A DNA stretch of 64,000 nucleotides from Methylocella tundrae (lineage in GTDB: Bacteria; Pseudomonadota; Alphaproteobacteria; Rhizobiales; Beijerinckiaceae), in assembly GCF_038024855.1 (NCBI RefSeq), contig NZ_CP139089.1, forward strand, positions 3,320,501 to 3,384,500, in the 5' to 3' direction. The first letter of the stretch is position 1. Each line of letters begins with the position of its first letter. Under the pieces are notes generated by a model. That model searched no databases. It saw only the letters and a program-made list of their open reading frames with translations, and was not told the DNA's origin. Position numbers and translations under genes: made by a program. Shown piece after piece: positions 17,510-25,968 of this stretch.

Positions 17510-18373
17510 ATCGTAGTGACGAATTCCTCGCTGGAGGGATTCTCGGCGGTCGTTTTCCATGATTCAAGGCTGATTTTTGGAGATCAGCTCTGATGATTCG
17601 GGATGTCGATGCGCTACGCGACGATCAATGGGAGCGGCTTTGCGACCTCGTGCCGGGCGGCAGGGCCGGTCAGCGCGGGCCGCGCTGTGATAACCGGCGC
17701 TTCGTCGATGCGCTGTTATGGATGGCCCGCTCGGGCGGGCGCTGGCGCGACCTGCCCGAGCGCTTCGGCGACCATCAAGCGGTGAAACGACGCTATTACC
17801 GCTGGATCGAGCGAGGCGCGTTGGATGGGTTTCTGAAAGCGCTCACCACCGAAGCCGACCTCGAATGGCTGATGATCGATTCAACCATCGTGCGGGCTCA
17901 CCAGCACGCTGCCGGCGCAAGAATCGCCAAAGGGGGGCGGATGCCCAAGGTTTGGGGCGATCTCGCGGTGGCCTGAGCACCAAGATCCACGCCGCGACCG
18001 ACGCGCTCGGCAATCCCGTCCGCCTGCTGTTCGGGCCAGGCCAGCGCAACGACATCACCAAGGCGCACGCCCTGATCGAAGGCTTCGAGGCCGAAGCCGT
18101 CATCGCCGACAAGGGTTATGACGCCAATCACTTGCGCCAGGCTGTCCTCGAATGCGGGGCCAAACCCATCATCCCATCGAAATCCAATCGCCGCGCGCCG
18201 CTCCACTACGACAAGGCGCTCTACAAGGAGCGCAATCTCGTCGAGCGTTTCTTCAACAAGTTGAAGCAGTTTCGACGGGTCGCGACAAGATACGACAAGC
18301 TCATCGCCAACTACCGAGGCTTCGTTCTCCTCGCCGCTATCGCCATAGTGCTAAGGTAAATCGTCACTACGAC
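17510..18373 (+). mobile_element. IS5-type insertion sequence, second kind (about 864 bp)
   Basis: Inverted ends TCGTAGTGACGAATT at the left and its complement at the right (ending TCGTCACTACGA) with one mismatch. It is again bracketed by CTAG: 17506-17509 shared with the preceding element, and 18374-18377. Confidence 0.85.
17593..18359 (+). CDS. IS5-family transposase, two frames joined by frameshift
   Basis: The first frame begins MIRDVDALRDDQWERLCDLV and includes FVDALLWMARSGGRWRDLPE and the first catalytic Asp in WLMIDSTIVRAHQHAAG. Near 17930-17980 the frame changes at a G-rich run (GGGGGGCGG). The second frame continues GLSTKIHAATDALGNPV, AVIADKGYDANHLRQ (Asp) and NLVERFFNKLKQFRRVATRY (Glu). 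This layout is typical of the IS427-like group, where frameshifting yields the full enzyme. It is distinct in sequence from the neighbouring IS5-type copy. Confidence 0.88.
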
Positions 18374-18377
18374 CTAG

Positions 18378-18596
18378 ATGAGGCCTCTCCGGACGCACGA
18401 TCAGTGCTAGGCGTATTTTTGGACTTCAATGGCATTTCGCGAGAGAAGATCGCCTTGGCTTGGCATGGTACAAATGGTAGGACAAGCGATGTAGAGCAAA
18501 GCTTGTTTGGATCCTCGCCGACTGCAAAGGAGTAGTCCTCCCGGTCGTTAAACGACTCCTAGCCACTCGTTGGAGGCTTCGCGATCGCCCGCCCCC
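18378..18596. other. Short gap after the IS chain; possible gene 3' relic
   Basis: A plus-strand frame directly after the last CTAG reads GVFLDFNGISREKIALAWHG and stops at 18535. It may be the 3' remnant of a gene cut by the insertion sequences, but no family is recognised. Confidence 0.3.
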
Positions 18597-19118
18597 TCAA
18601 CTCCCGTCGAGCAAATGGTCCCGGATCAGCGCGCGGGCGCCGCGATCCCAGGAATAATCCGCGCCGATGCGCAGATCGCTTGTGCGCGTCAAGATGATGG
18701 CGCCGGTGTGGGCGTCGCGGATCACGAAACTCACCACATAATCGGTGCGGGTGATCCGCGTCACGATGCCGAGAAATGACTGATCGGCGCCGAGCTTTTC
18801 CGCGATGGGCGCCTCGCAGCCGTGGCATTCGCGCAAGCTGCGGTCCTTGACGCCCTCGCCATGCGCGCCCGCGACATCGACCAGAGCATAGCGCCCGGAC
18901 GCCGCGATGAGCTGGCGCGCCATGCTGGTGACGTCGTCGAGATGCCTCAAGTCGGCGGCGGGATCGCCCGCGATGCCGGCCCCGCCGCTGAAATCCTTGA
19001 GCTCGAAATCAAACAGCGCAAGCTTGACCGGAGCCGAATCGGCGCGGGCCGGAAGCGTCGCGAAAAGGGCGATGGCGCAGGCGGCGAACAGGCGGCGCTG
19101 GAAAATATTGGTTTTCAC
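18597..19118 (-). CDS. Secreted DUF2380/DUF3280-like protein A
   Basis: A 173-residue exported protein from a GTG at 19118 preceded by AGCAGGAAT; the longer upstream frame lacks support. A signal peptide (RRLFAACAIALFATLPARAD) is followed by VKLALFDFELKDFSGG, the strand pattern of this uncharacterised alphaproteobacterial family. It has two cysteines in RECHGCEAPIAEKLGADQ and a conserved IGADYSWDRG near the end. The fold resembles periplasmic proteins that assemble nucleotide-binding-like sheets, but the function is unknown. It is the last gene of a three-gene operon with an SRPBCC gene and a paralogue. Confidence 0.75.
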   Translation of the reverse strand: MKTNIFQRRLFAACAIALFATLPARADSAPVKLALFDFELKDFSGGAGIAGDPAADLRHLDDVTSMARQLIAASGRYALVDVAGAHGEGVKDRSLRECHGCEAPIAEKLGADQSFLGIVTRITRTDYVVSFVIRDAHTGAIILTRTSDLRIGADYSWDRGARALIRDHLLDGS

Positions 19119-19177
19119 TGGAATTCCTGCTGGAATGATCGGGTAAAGCGAAGGCCTCTCCACCGCATGAAGAGGGG

Positions 19178-19627
19178 TCAGCGCGACGCGGTTTCCCGTT
19201 GCTTCGCCTCGCGCTCGATGCCGTCGATGAGCCCGGAGAGGGCGCCGAAAAGGAGAGGGACCAGCTCCTCTTTCGCCTCCGGCGCGACGTCGATTTCGAC
19301 GCGCCATGAGACTTCGGAACGGCCCTCCGGCGCGGGGCGGACCTCGACCGTCCCGACATAGCTCTCGACCGGAAAGGGCGAGCGCGTGCGCGTGTAGCGC
19401 AAGCGCCGGCGCTGATGATCGATCTCGTCGATGCGGTCCTCGATTTCGCCGCCGCCCGCGCTGGCGGCGAGGCGCAGGAAGCGCCGCGCGCCCACGCCGG
19501 CGCCTTCGACGCGGCAGCTCTCGATGAGGGGAAGCAAGCGGTCGAGGCCGCCGATGGAGGCGACGACGGCGAAGGCGGCGTCGGGCGGCGCGTCGATCCT
19601 TTTGATGGGGTTCACGGATTCAATCAT
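19178..19627 (-). CDS. SRPBCC-family protein
   Basis: 149 residues beginning MIESVNPIKRIDAPPDAAF, with the helix-grip pattern of the SRPBCC/polyketide cyclase superfamily: early beta strand, VVASIGGLDRLLPLIESCRV, then RLRYTRTRSPFPVESYVGTV and a long C-terminal helix. Members bind hydrophobic ligands; methanol dehydrogenase-associated MxaD is one exported member, but this protein has no signal peptide. It sits 59 bp upstream of protein A and 23 bp downstream of protein B, so the three are co-transcribed. Confidence 0.75.
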   Translation of the reverse strand: MIESVNPIKRIDAPPDAAFAVVASIGGLDRLLPLIESCRVEGAGVGARRFLRLAASAGGGEIEDRIDEIDHQRRRLRYTRTRSPFPVESYVGTVEVRPAPEGRSEVSWRVEIDVAPEAKEELVPLLFGALSGLIDGIEREAKQRETASR

Positions 19628-19650
19628 GGCAAGTCTCCCAAGGTGCGCTT

Positions 19651-20163
19651 TTACGAAGGCGGCAGCGCGGTGATCCCCTCGAAGATGAAGGCTTCGGCCC
19701 GACGCCAGGCGTCGTCCGTGTCGCCGCGAAAGGTGAACAGCTTGTCGAACAGGACGCGCCCCGTCTTGGCGTCGATCGCCTCGATCTTCGCCCATTGCAC
19801 CAGCGTGCTCATCTTGTGGATCCCGCCAATAATGACGACGTCCGCGCCAGCTTCGCGCGCGGCGGCGAGGAGATTGGGAACAGTCGTGCCCGTGAGAGAG
19901 CATGGCTCGGGGCGGCACACCGGCGTCACGACCTGGAACTGCGAGCCTTTGGCGAGATCGCTCCTGAGGGCGCCCGCGAAGGCGGTGAGCCGCGCCTCAT
20001 GCTCTTTGCGCTGATCGCGCACCTCGCCCGACGTGTCGAGATAGTCGAAGTCGATCACCGCGATCGCGCCGCCCTGCACCTTCGCGCCGGCATCCTCGGC
20101 CTTGCCGCAGGACGGCGCCAGCCACAGGCCGGCAGCCAGTATCGGAAGAAGTAAATGACGCAT
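19651..20163 (-). CDS. Secreted DUF2380/DUF3280-like protein B
   Basis: 170 residues starting MRHLLLPILAAGLWLAPSCG, a signal peptide that may be lipidated or simply cleaved after GKA. The mature part starts GGAIAVIDFDYLDTSGE and includes CRPEPCSLTGTTVPNLL and GADVVIIGGIHKMSTLVQWA. It shares the general layout of protein A and is probably its distant paralogue. First gene of the operon. Its start is 187 bp from the divergent histidine kinase gene, so both operons may share a control region. Confidence 0.75.
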   Translation of the reverse strand: MRHLLLPILAAGLWLAPSCGKAEDAGAKVQGGAIAVIDFDYLDTSGEVRDQRKEHEARLTAFAGALRSDLAKGSQFQVVTPVCRPEPCSLTGTTVPNLLAAAREAGADVVIIGGIHKMSTLVQWAKIEAIDAKTGRVLFDKLFTFRGDTDDAWRRAEAFIFEGITALPPS

Positions 20164-20350
20164 GTCGCAAATCCCCGTTGTTTCGCCGTCACCTTGCGCG
20201 GACGGCGGGCGGCCGGAAAGCGCGCGCGTCCCGGCTATGGCCGGGCAATTTGCCCGATCGTCCGCGCGCGCCTTCCATGGGGCGGGTTCCGCCTCTAGAC
20301 TAAGCGCGGCTTTGCGGCTGCGGCCGCCAACCTCGCGAAAGAATTCGCCA

Positions 20351-21763
20351 ATGCGAGCGTCAAGGATCGACCTCAAGCTTCGGCTCGCCCTGCGCGTCGC
20401 CGCTCTGGCGGCGTTCTGTTTCGCCGCCGCCGCGGCTTACGTTCTGTTCGAGACGGACCGCGCCGCGCAGGCGCGGGCGAACTGGATCGCCGAGGTCCTC
20501 GCCAAAGACCTCGCGCTGCAACAGGGCCAGCTCCACTGGATCAAGGGCGCGCCCAGCCAGTTCCCCGATTTGCAGAGAATTGCGCCGGCGCTGATGGCGC
20601 CCGGCGTCTGCGTCGCTTATCGCGCGCGGGATGGCGAGATGATTCAGCGCCTGTGCAGCGGCGTCGCGCCCGGCGACGCCGGCGCCCCACAGCTTTTCGC
20701 CGACCTCTACCAGCGCCTGTTTGGCGCGGACCGGGAGTCGGCGCATCCCGTCATCTACCACGGCGAGGCGCAGGGGGAGGCTGTGGCGTCCATTGATCGC
20801 CAGAGCCTCATCGGACAGAGCTGGCATGAGACGAGCCGCCTCGTCGGGGTCCTCGCCGTCGCGTTGCTTGCGTTGTGCGTCCTTGTCTACGCTGCGCTCG
20901 CCGACGCCTTGCGGCCGACCCGGGCGATCCGCGCCGGGCTTCAGCGCCTCGCCGCCGGCGATCTCTCGGCGCGTCTGCCGCCCTTCGACCTCGCCGAGCT
21001 TTCGGCGGTCGGCAACGTCTTCAATCATCTCGCCGGCAGCCTTGAGACGACGCTCGCCGAGCGCAACGCGCTGACGCAGCGGCTGATCGCGGTCCAGGAC
21101 GAGGAGCGGCGCCATCTTGCGCGCGAGCTGCACGATGAATTCGGGCAGTGCCTCGCCGCCATCGGTGCGGTCGCGGCCTCCGCCGACCAGACCGCGCGGC
21201 GGGAGTATCCGGCGCTGGCGCCCGCGTGCCAGAGCATCGCCCGCACGGCCGCGCATATGATGGAGGTGCTGCGCGGCGCGCTTTTGCGCCTGCGTCCGCC
21301 CGATGTCGATGAGCTTGGCCTCGCCGCGAGCCTTGAAGGCTTGGTTTCTGGATGGAACGGCCGCTGCGCTGGCGGCACGCGTTTTTCAATCGAGCTTGGC
21401 GGCGAATTCGACGCGCTGCCGCGCGATTTCGCGGCGAGCCTTTACAGGATCGCGCAGGAAGCGATCACCAATGCCGCGAAACATGCAGAGGCTTCGCAGG
21501 TGACGCTGAGGCTTGACATGCGGGAGCCCGCCGAAGCGGATCAGCGCGCGCGCATCGAGCTTACAGTCGATGACGACGGCAAGGCCGGGGCCGACGTCTC
21601 GGTCAAATCCGGCATGGGGCTGCTTGGCATGCGCGAGCGCATCGCCGCGCTCGGCGGCGCATTGAGCATCGAGACCTCGCGCCCGAGCGGGCTTCGCCTT
21701 CGCGCGCGAATTCCCGTCCCGCCAGCGGAAACGCCCCCGGACGAGACGAGGGACGCGGCGTGA
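20351..21763 (+). CDS. Membrane sensor histidine kinase (NarL/UhpB-type)
   Basis: 470 residues. The first membrane segment is at ~10-32 (ALRVAALAAFCFAAAAAYVL), a periplasmic domain of ~130 residues follows, and the second segment is at ~165-190. A HAMP domain comes next (LRPTRAIRAGLQRLAAGDLS). The HisKA_3 box ERRHLARELHDEFGQ carries the phospho-accepting His at ~265, and the ATP-binding domain shows EAITNAAKHAEAS and GMGLLGMRERIAALGG. ATG at 20351 gives the first membrane helix; longer upstream frames only add low-complexity sequence. The stop overlaps the regulator start (GTGA), so the two form a kinase-regulator pair. Confidence 0.9.
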   Translation: MRASRIDLKLRLALRVAALAAFCFAAAAAYVLFETDRAAQARANWIAEVLAKDLALQQGQLHWIKGAPSQFPDLQRIAPALMAPGVCVAYRARDGEMIQRLCSGVAPGDAGAPQLFADLYQRLFGADRESAHPVIYHGEAQGEAVASIDRQSLIGQSWHETSRLVGVLAVALLALCVLVYAALADALRPTRAIRAGLQRLAAGDLSARLPPFDLAELSAVGNVFNHLAGSLETTLAERNALTQRLIAVQDEERRHLARELHDEFGQCLAAIGAVAASADQTARREYPALAPACQSIARTAAHMMEVLRGALLRLRPPDVDELGLAASLEGLVSGWNGRCAGGTRFSIELGGEFDALPRDFAASLYRIAQEAITNAAKHAEASQVTLRLDMREPAEADQRARIELTVDDDGKAGADVSVKSGMGLLGMRERIAALGGALSIETSRPSGLRLRARIPVPPAETPPDETRDAA

Positions 21764-22461
21764 CGGACGTTGCGATAATGCTCGTCGACGATCATGCGAT
21801 AGTGCGCGAAGGCTATCGCGCGCTGTTGCAGCAACAGCCGCGCCTCAAGGTCGTCGCCGAAGCGAGCGATGGCGCCGAGGCCTATCGTCTGTTCAAGCAA
21901 GCGAAGCCGGATCTCGTCATCATGGATCTAACCATGCCGGGCTTCGGCGGCGTCGAAGCTATCAGGCGCATCCGGCAATGGGATCCCAATGCCCGCATTC
22001 TGGTCTTCACCATGCATCAGAACGCCGCTTACGCCGTGCAGGCGATCCGCGCCGGGGCGAAGGGCTATGTCACCAAAAGCAGTCCGCCCGAAGCGCTGGT
22101 GCGCGCCGCCTTCGATGTGCTGCAAGGCAGAATTGCGCTCAGCGCCGACATAGACCATGAGCTCGCGCTGAGCCGCGTCGCAGATGCGCCGGTCGCCACC
22201 GATGTGCTGACGCCGCGCGAGTTCGAGATTTTACGCATGTTGCTTGCGGAAAACTCGACCGAGGACATCGCCGGAATTCTTCACGTCAGCCCGAAGACGG
22301 TGGCGAATACGCGCTACCTCATCAAGGGCAAGCTTGGCGTTTCCTCCGACATTGAACTCGTTCTCGCGGCGCTGCGGCAGGGAATTTTGGGCGCGGGGGG
22401 CGATGTCGAGCGGAATTCGGGCAGCCCTTCGGCCGCGCCAGAGGCGCCAAAGCTCGCCTGA
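21760..22461 (+). CDS. LuxR/NarL-family response regulator
   Basis: 233 residues from GTG at 21760, translationally coupled to the kinase. The receiver domain has the acidic pair in IMLVDDHAIVREGY, the phospho-acceptor Asp in DLVIMDLTMPGFGG, and KSS later in GAKGYVTKSSPPEAL. A LuxR-type HTH (LTPREFEILRMLLAENSTED, then SPKTVANTRYLIKGKLGV) binds DNA. The likely target includes the divergent DUF2380-like operon; this is inference from position. Similar pairs control alcohol and formaldehyde oxidation in methylotrophs, but that link is not shown here. Confidence 0.9.
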   Translation: MTDVAIMLVDDHAIVREGYRALLQQQPRLKVVAEASDGAEAYRLFKQAKPDLVIMDLTMPGFGGVEAIRRIRQWDPNARILVFTMHQNAAYAVQAIRAGAKGYVTKSSPPEALVRAAFDVLQGRIALSADIDHELALSRVADAPVATDVLTPREFEILRMLLAENSTEDIAGILHVSPKTVANTRYLIKGKLGVSSDIELVLAALRQGILGAGGDVERNSGSPSAAPEAPKLA

Positions 22462-22642
22462 AACCTGTATGATGCGGCTTCGCACGCCCCGGCGCGATTT
22501 GAAATTGACCACAATTCGCGCTTTAGCTGCGCGATGCGCATAGGGCGCGAAAGATCGGGAGCGTGGCGGGGGCCTCGAACAAGCGAACTCTTGCAAGGCT
22601 GGCAAAACCAGCAAGGCTTAACCGCCGAGGCTCCAATCGCCG

Positions 22643-22927
22643 ATGAATCAGTTTAATCTGTCCTTTTCGCCGCTTCTGCCCTCATCCATTCTGATCGGCT
22701 TCGGCGTTCTGGCGCTGATCGTGGTCGCGCGCAGCCATGCGCCGCGCCGGCGCGGCGCATGGCTGCGCGCGCTCGGCCTTGGCCTCCTGCTGCTGGCGCT
22801 GGCCGATCCCTCCCTCGTTCGCGAAGACCGCGCGGGGCTGAAGGACGTCGTCGCCGTCGTCGTAGATCAGAGCGGCAGCCAGACCATTGGCGAGCGCCAG
22901 GCGCAGACCGAGAAGCCGGAGTTATGA
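22643..22927 (+). pseudogene. 5' fragment of a VWA/amidotransferase-like membrane protein gene
   Basis: 94 residues starting MNQFNLSFSPLLPSSILIGF, with two membrane segments and then LKDVVAVVVDQSGSQTIGER, the opening of a von Willebrand-type fold seen in large (~690-residue) bacterial membrane proteins. The reading frame then runs into unrelated sequence and stops at 22927, so most of the protein is missing. It follows the response regulator by about 180 bp. Confidence 0.6.
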
Positions 22928-23354
22928 CATCACGTTTGGCCCTCTCGACTGTGCGACTGCGCTTTGTGGAGAGTATAGGCCGACGTCTGAACTGCAGCGC
23001 ATCATCGTCGCCCTACGCCGCCACGACAAGGTCTCAACCGAGACCGCGGCGCTCGACTATATCGTCAAGATGGATGCCGAAGAGAGGCGAAAAGCATACG
23101 TCGAATTGGCGGAAGCCAACAAGGCTTACGCGAAGTTTCGCCAGCGATTGGATGATTTTGTGGCCTTTTTCGCTCCTGACAATATCGCGCGGATTGGAGC
23201 GTGGGCCAGCCATGCTTCCCATCCGCAGCCTTTCGAGGCTGCGTTGCTATCAGAGAGGGGCATTTCGGTGGTATCCATGCGACAAGGGGCTCATCAATTC
23301 CGAGCGGTGCTGAATGGTCTTTGGATTGCGATCCCGGATTGGCCAGAGCCGTAG
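22928..23354 (+). pseudogene. Gene fragment of unknown family next to tRNA-Val
   Basis: An open frame without its own start contains ALDYIVKMDAEERRKAYVEL and FVAFFAPDNIARIGAWASHA, and stops at 23354. It is fused out of nowhere to the truncated VWA gene, so it looks like the 3' remnant of a different gene brought together by deletion or island formation. No family is recognised. Confidence 0.4.
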
Positions 23355-23439
23355 CGCAACCGTCCAATTACAAGGTATGCCCGTGCTGCCTGACACGGCC
23401 TTCGCAAAAAGATATTACTAGCTAACTTATTGATTTTAG

Positions 23440-23514
23440 TGGTGGGCGCGACAGGGATTGAACCTGTGACCCCTCCCGTGTGAAGGGAGTGCTCTCCCGC
23501 TGAGCTACGCGCCC
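23440..23514 (-). tRNA. tRNA-Val (anticodon CAC)
   Basis: Read on the minus strand it starts GGGCGCGTAGCTCAGCGGGA, has the anticodon loop TTCACAC, the T-arm CAGGTTCAATCCCTG and ends CGCGCCCA with an encoded CCA. All arms pair. Its last 47 bases before the CCA, running from the discriminator base, recur at 13729-13775, which marks it as the integration target of the island to its left. Confidence 0.97.
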
Positions 23515-23700
23515 GTCCGGCTCGCCGCCCGAAAGGGCTGGGTCGGATCGACCGCCGCGAGACGAAGCGGTTCCTTTATGAAACGCCAAGGGTTGAAGTC
23601 AAGCTCGATTCACTGAATTGCCATGCATCTTGCGCGGGCGCCGTGGCTCAAAGAGGCCAAGAACCCTCCAGTTCTGGTGAAAGGCGCGCGGTAGGGCGCA

Positions 23701-24270
23701 TCATCGCTCCGCCTCCTCCATGACAAATGCCCAAAGACGGTCGTACCAGAGGGTCTGATCGGCCGGCGAGGAATGCGCGTTTGCCGGACTGGGGTTCGGC
23801 ACGACGAAGAGGCGCGCGCCTGCGATGCGCAAAGGTTGCGCTCCGAGGACCGCCTCGCTGTCCACCCCCAGCATTCGATGAAATATCCGGTAGGCCGTCA
23901 TGCCATGGAAACAGGCGACGCCGGGCCGGTAGCGCTCGAGCTTTTCTATGAGAAGCGGCGCGCCCGCGGCAAACTCTGCCGGATTGAGCTCGCTGGCCCG
24001 CGCCGTCGGTCGCGCGACCATGTCGGTGAAGCCGAATCCGTGGTCGAGCAAGGCGCGGTCATGCGTCGGGCCGAGCGAGGATGCGCCAATCGCCTCGCGC
24101 GCCGCCAGACTCAAGACCGAACGCGAGAAGGCAGGCCAGAATCTGTTCGTTTTGCGCGCGAAATAATGTCCCTGCGAAGCCGAGAAGATCGAAGGATTGA
24201 TGCCGACGAAGACCACTTTGAGGCCTTCGCGCAGAAGATCGGGCAGGCCGGGCGGATTTTCATCGTCCAT
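23701..24270 (-). CDS. mug: Mug/TDG-type mismatch-specific DNA glycosylase
   Basis: 189 residues from ATG at 24270 (AAGGGG upstream); a 13-residue longer start at 24309 is possible. It has the family's first motif VVFVGINPSIFSASQGHYFA followed by KTNRFWPAF, and the second motif VVPNPSPANAHSS. These proteins remove uracil or thymine opposite guanine in double-stranded DNA. The gene stands alone just outside the tRNA-Val island and is probably backbone. Confidence 0.85.
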   Translation of the reverse strand: MDDENPPGLPDLLREGLKVVFVGINPSIFSASQGHYFARKTNRFWPAFSRSVLSLAAREAIGASSLGPTHDRALLDHGFGFTDMVARPTARASELNPAEFAAGAPLLIEKLERYRPGVACFHGMTAYRIFHRMLGVDSEAVLGAQPLRIAGARLFVVPNPSPANAHSSPADQTLWYDRLWAFVMEEAER

Positions 24271-24414
24271 TGCCAGCCCCTTTGCCGGCCGCCGATTCCG
24301 CGTGGTCATTTTGCATAAAAATTCCGGACTTGTTCTTGAGCGTCAAAACAACACAATGCGCAGCGTTTACAATCAAGTCGATTTGCGCCGGTTGGCGCAC
24401 CGCAGTGTGGGACA

Positions 24415-25968
24415 ATGATGAACATGCAGTTTGGACGTCTGGCCCTGACGAGCGGCTGTCTGATTTTCGCGCTTGCCGCCGCAGCGAACGCAGGCGATGC
24501 GCCGCCCGCTCCCAAGGGGCTCGAAAAAATCGAAACGATCGTTGTGCTCTATGCGGAAAATCGCAGCTTCGATAACCTTTATAGCCGCTTTCCGGGCGCC
24601 AATGGCCTTGCCGATTTCAAGCCCGGCGAAGCGCCGCAGCTCGATCGCGACGGGGCGCCGCTGCCCGAATTGCCGCCGATCTGGGGCGGCCTGACGCCGA
24701 GAGGCGTCGAGCCCGCGGTTGACCAGGAGCGAACGGCCCATCTGCCCAACGCGCCTTTTGCGATCGACGATCCCAAGGGTTTCAACACGCCGCTTAGCGT
24801 TCCGACGACCGATCTCGTCCATCGCTTCTATCAAAATCAGATGCAGATCAATGGCGGCAAGAACGACAAATTCGTAGCCTATGGCGATTCCGGCGCTCTC
24901 GTCATGGGCCATTACGAAGGCCCGAACCTGCCGCTCTGGCCGATCGCGCGGCGATATGTGCTGGCCGATAATTTCTTCATGGGCGCGTTCGGCGGCTCTT
25001 TTCTCAACCATTTCTTTCTCGCCTGCGCCTGCGCGCCGCGCTATCCGGGCGCGGACAAGAGCCCGGCCAAGGGGTTGACCTCGGTTGTCGATCCGGACGG
25101 CGTTTCGCTGACGCTCGACCCTAACGCGCCAAAGTCCGCGCTCGAACGCATTCCGAAATTTGTCCGCGATGGCGCTCTGACGCCGGATTTCTACGCCGTC
25201 AACACGATGCAGCCGCCCTATCAGCCGAGCGGCGTCAAGCCCGCCCCTGGCGGCGATCCGGCCTATGCCGATCCGGATAAGCCAAGCACGCTGCCGCCGC
25301 AGACCGAATTGACCATCGGCGATCTTTTGAGCGCCAAGGGAGTCAGTTGGGCCTGGTACGCCGGCGCCTGGCAAGTGGCGCTCGACGGAGCCAAAGTCGA
25401 GCCCAATCCGAAGTTCCAGTTCCATCACCAGCCGTTCAATTATTTTGCCTCGATGGCTCCGGGGACGGCGGCGCGCGCGGAGCATTTGCGCGATGGTGGC
25501 CTTGGCGGTGATAAATTCATCGCGGCGATCGATACGGGAACGCTGCCGCAGGTGACGTTCTACAAGCCGCAGGGCGATCTCAACGAACATCCCGGCTATT
25601 CCGACGTGATGGCGGGCGATGAGCATCTCGCCAATCTTGTCGCCCATCTCGAAAAGAGCCCGCAGTGGGCGCATATGGTCGTCGTCATCACCTACGACGA
25701 GAATGGCGGCTTCTGGGACCACGCCGCGCCTCCAAAGGGCGATCGCTGGGGGCCGGGGACGCGCATTCCGGCTTTTATCGTGTCGCCTTTCGCCAAGAAG
25801 GGTTTCGTCGATCACACGCTCTACGATACGAGTTCAGTGCTGCGGCTCATTACCGAACGATTCGGCCTGCCGACGCTGCCGGGCCTGCGGCGGCGCGCGG
25901 ACGCGATCGCGGCTGGCGGCCATCAGCTTGGGGACCTCACCGGCGCGCTTGATCTGGCGACGCCATGA
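24415..25968 (+). CDS. Secreted phospholipase C / acid phosphatase (phosphoesterase family)
   Basis: 517 residues, beginning with a signal peptide (MMNMQFGRLALTSGCLIFAL, then AAAANAG). The phosphoesterase (PF04185) motifs are clear: VVLYAENRSFDNLY near 45, DSGALVMGHYEG near 165, and TYDENGGFWDHAAPPKGDRW near 430. Members are periplasmic or secreted phospholipase C or acid phosphatase AcpA enzymes, giving phosphate release from lipids or other esters; the substrate here is unknown. The stop overlaps the next start by 4 bp (ATGA). Confidence 0.88.
   Translation: MMNMQFGRLALTSGCLIFALAAAANAGDAPPAPKGLEKIETIVVLYAENRSFDNLYSRFPGANGLADFKPGEAPQLDRDGAPLPELPPIWGGLTPRGVEPAVDQERTAHLPNAPFAIDDPKGFNTPLSVPTTDLVHRFYQNQMQINGGKNDKFVAYGDSGALVMGHYEGPNLPLWPIARRYVLADNFFMGAFGGSFLNHFFLACACAPRYPGADKSPAKGLTSVVDPDGVSLTLDPNAPKSALERIPKFVRDGALTPDFYAVNTMQPPYQPSGVKPAPGGDPAYADPDKPSTLPPQTELTIGDLLSAKGVSWAWYAGAWQVALDGAKVEPNPKFQFHHQPFNYFASMAPGTAARAEHLRDGGLGGDKFIAAIDTGTLPQVTFYKPQGDLNEHPGYSDVMAGDEHLANLVAHLEKSPQWAHMVVVITYDENGGFWDHAAPPKGDRWGPGTRIPAFIVSPFAKKGFVDHTLYDTSSVLRLITERFGLPTLPGLRRRADAIAAGGHQLGDLTGALDLATP

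Larger units (their letters stand above)
13729..23489. mobile_element. Putative genomic island integrated in tRNA-Val(CAC)
   Basis: Inferred from the exact 47-bp direct repeat at both ends, 9.7 kb apart, with one copy completing the tRNA gene and a tyrosine integrase just inside the other. Cargo: integrase pseudogene, three insertion sequences, the DUF2380-like/SRPBCC operon, a two-component system and truncated genes. The integrase is frameshifted, so the island is probably immobile now. A composite origin of the contents cannot be excluded. Confidence 0.65.

Noticed and set aside
24373..25815. 480-residue minus-strand frame
   Set aside because: Antisense of the phosphoesterase gene, which has a signal peptide and complete family motifs.
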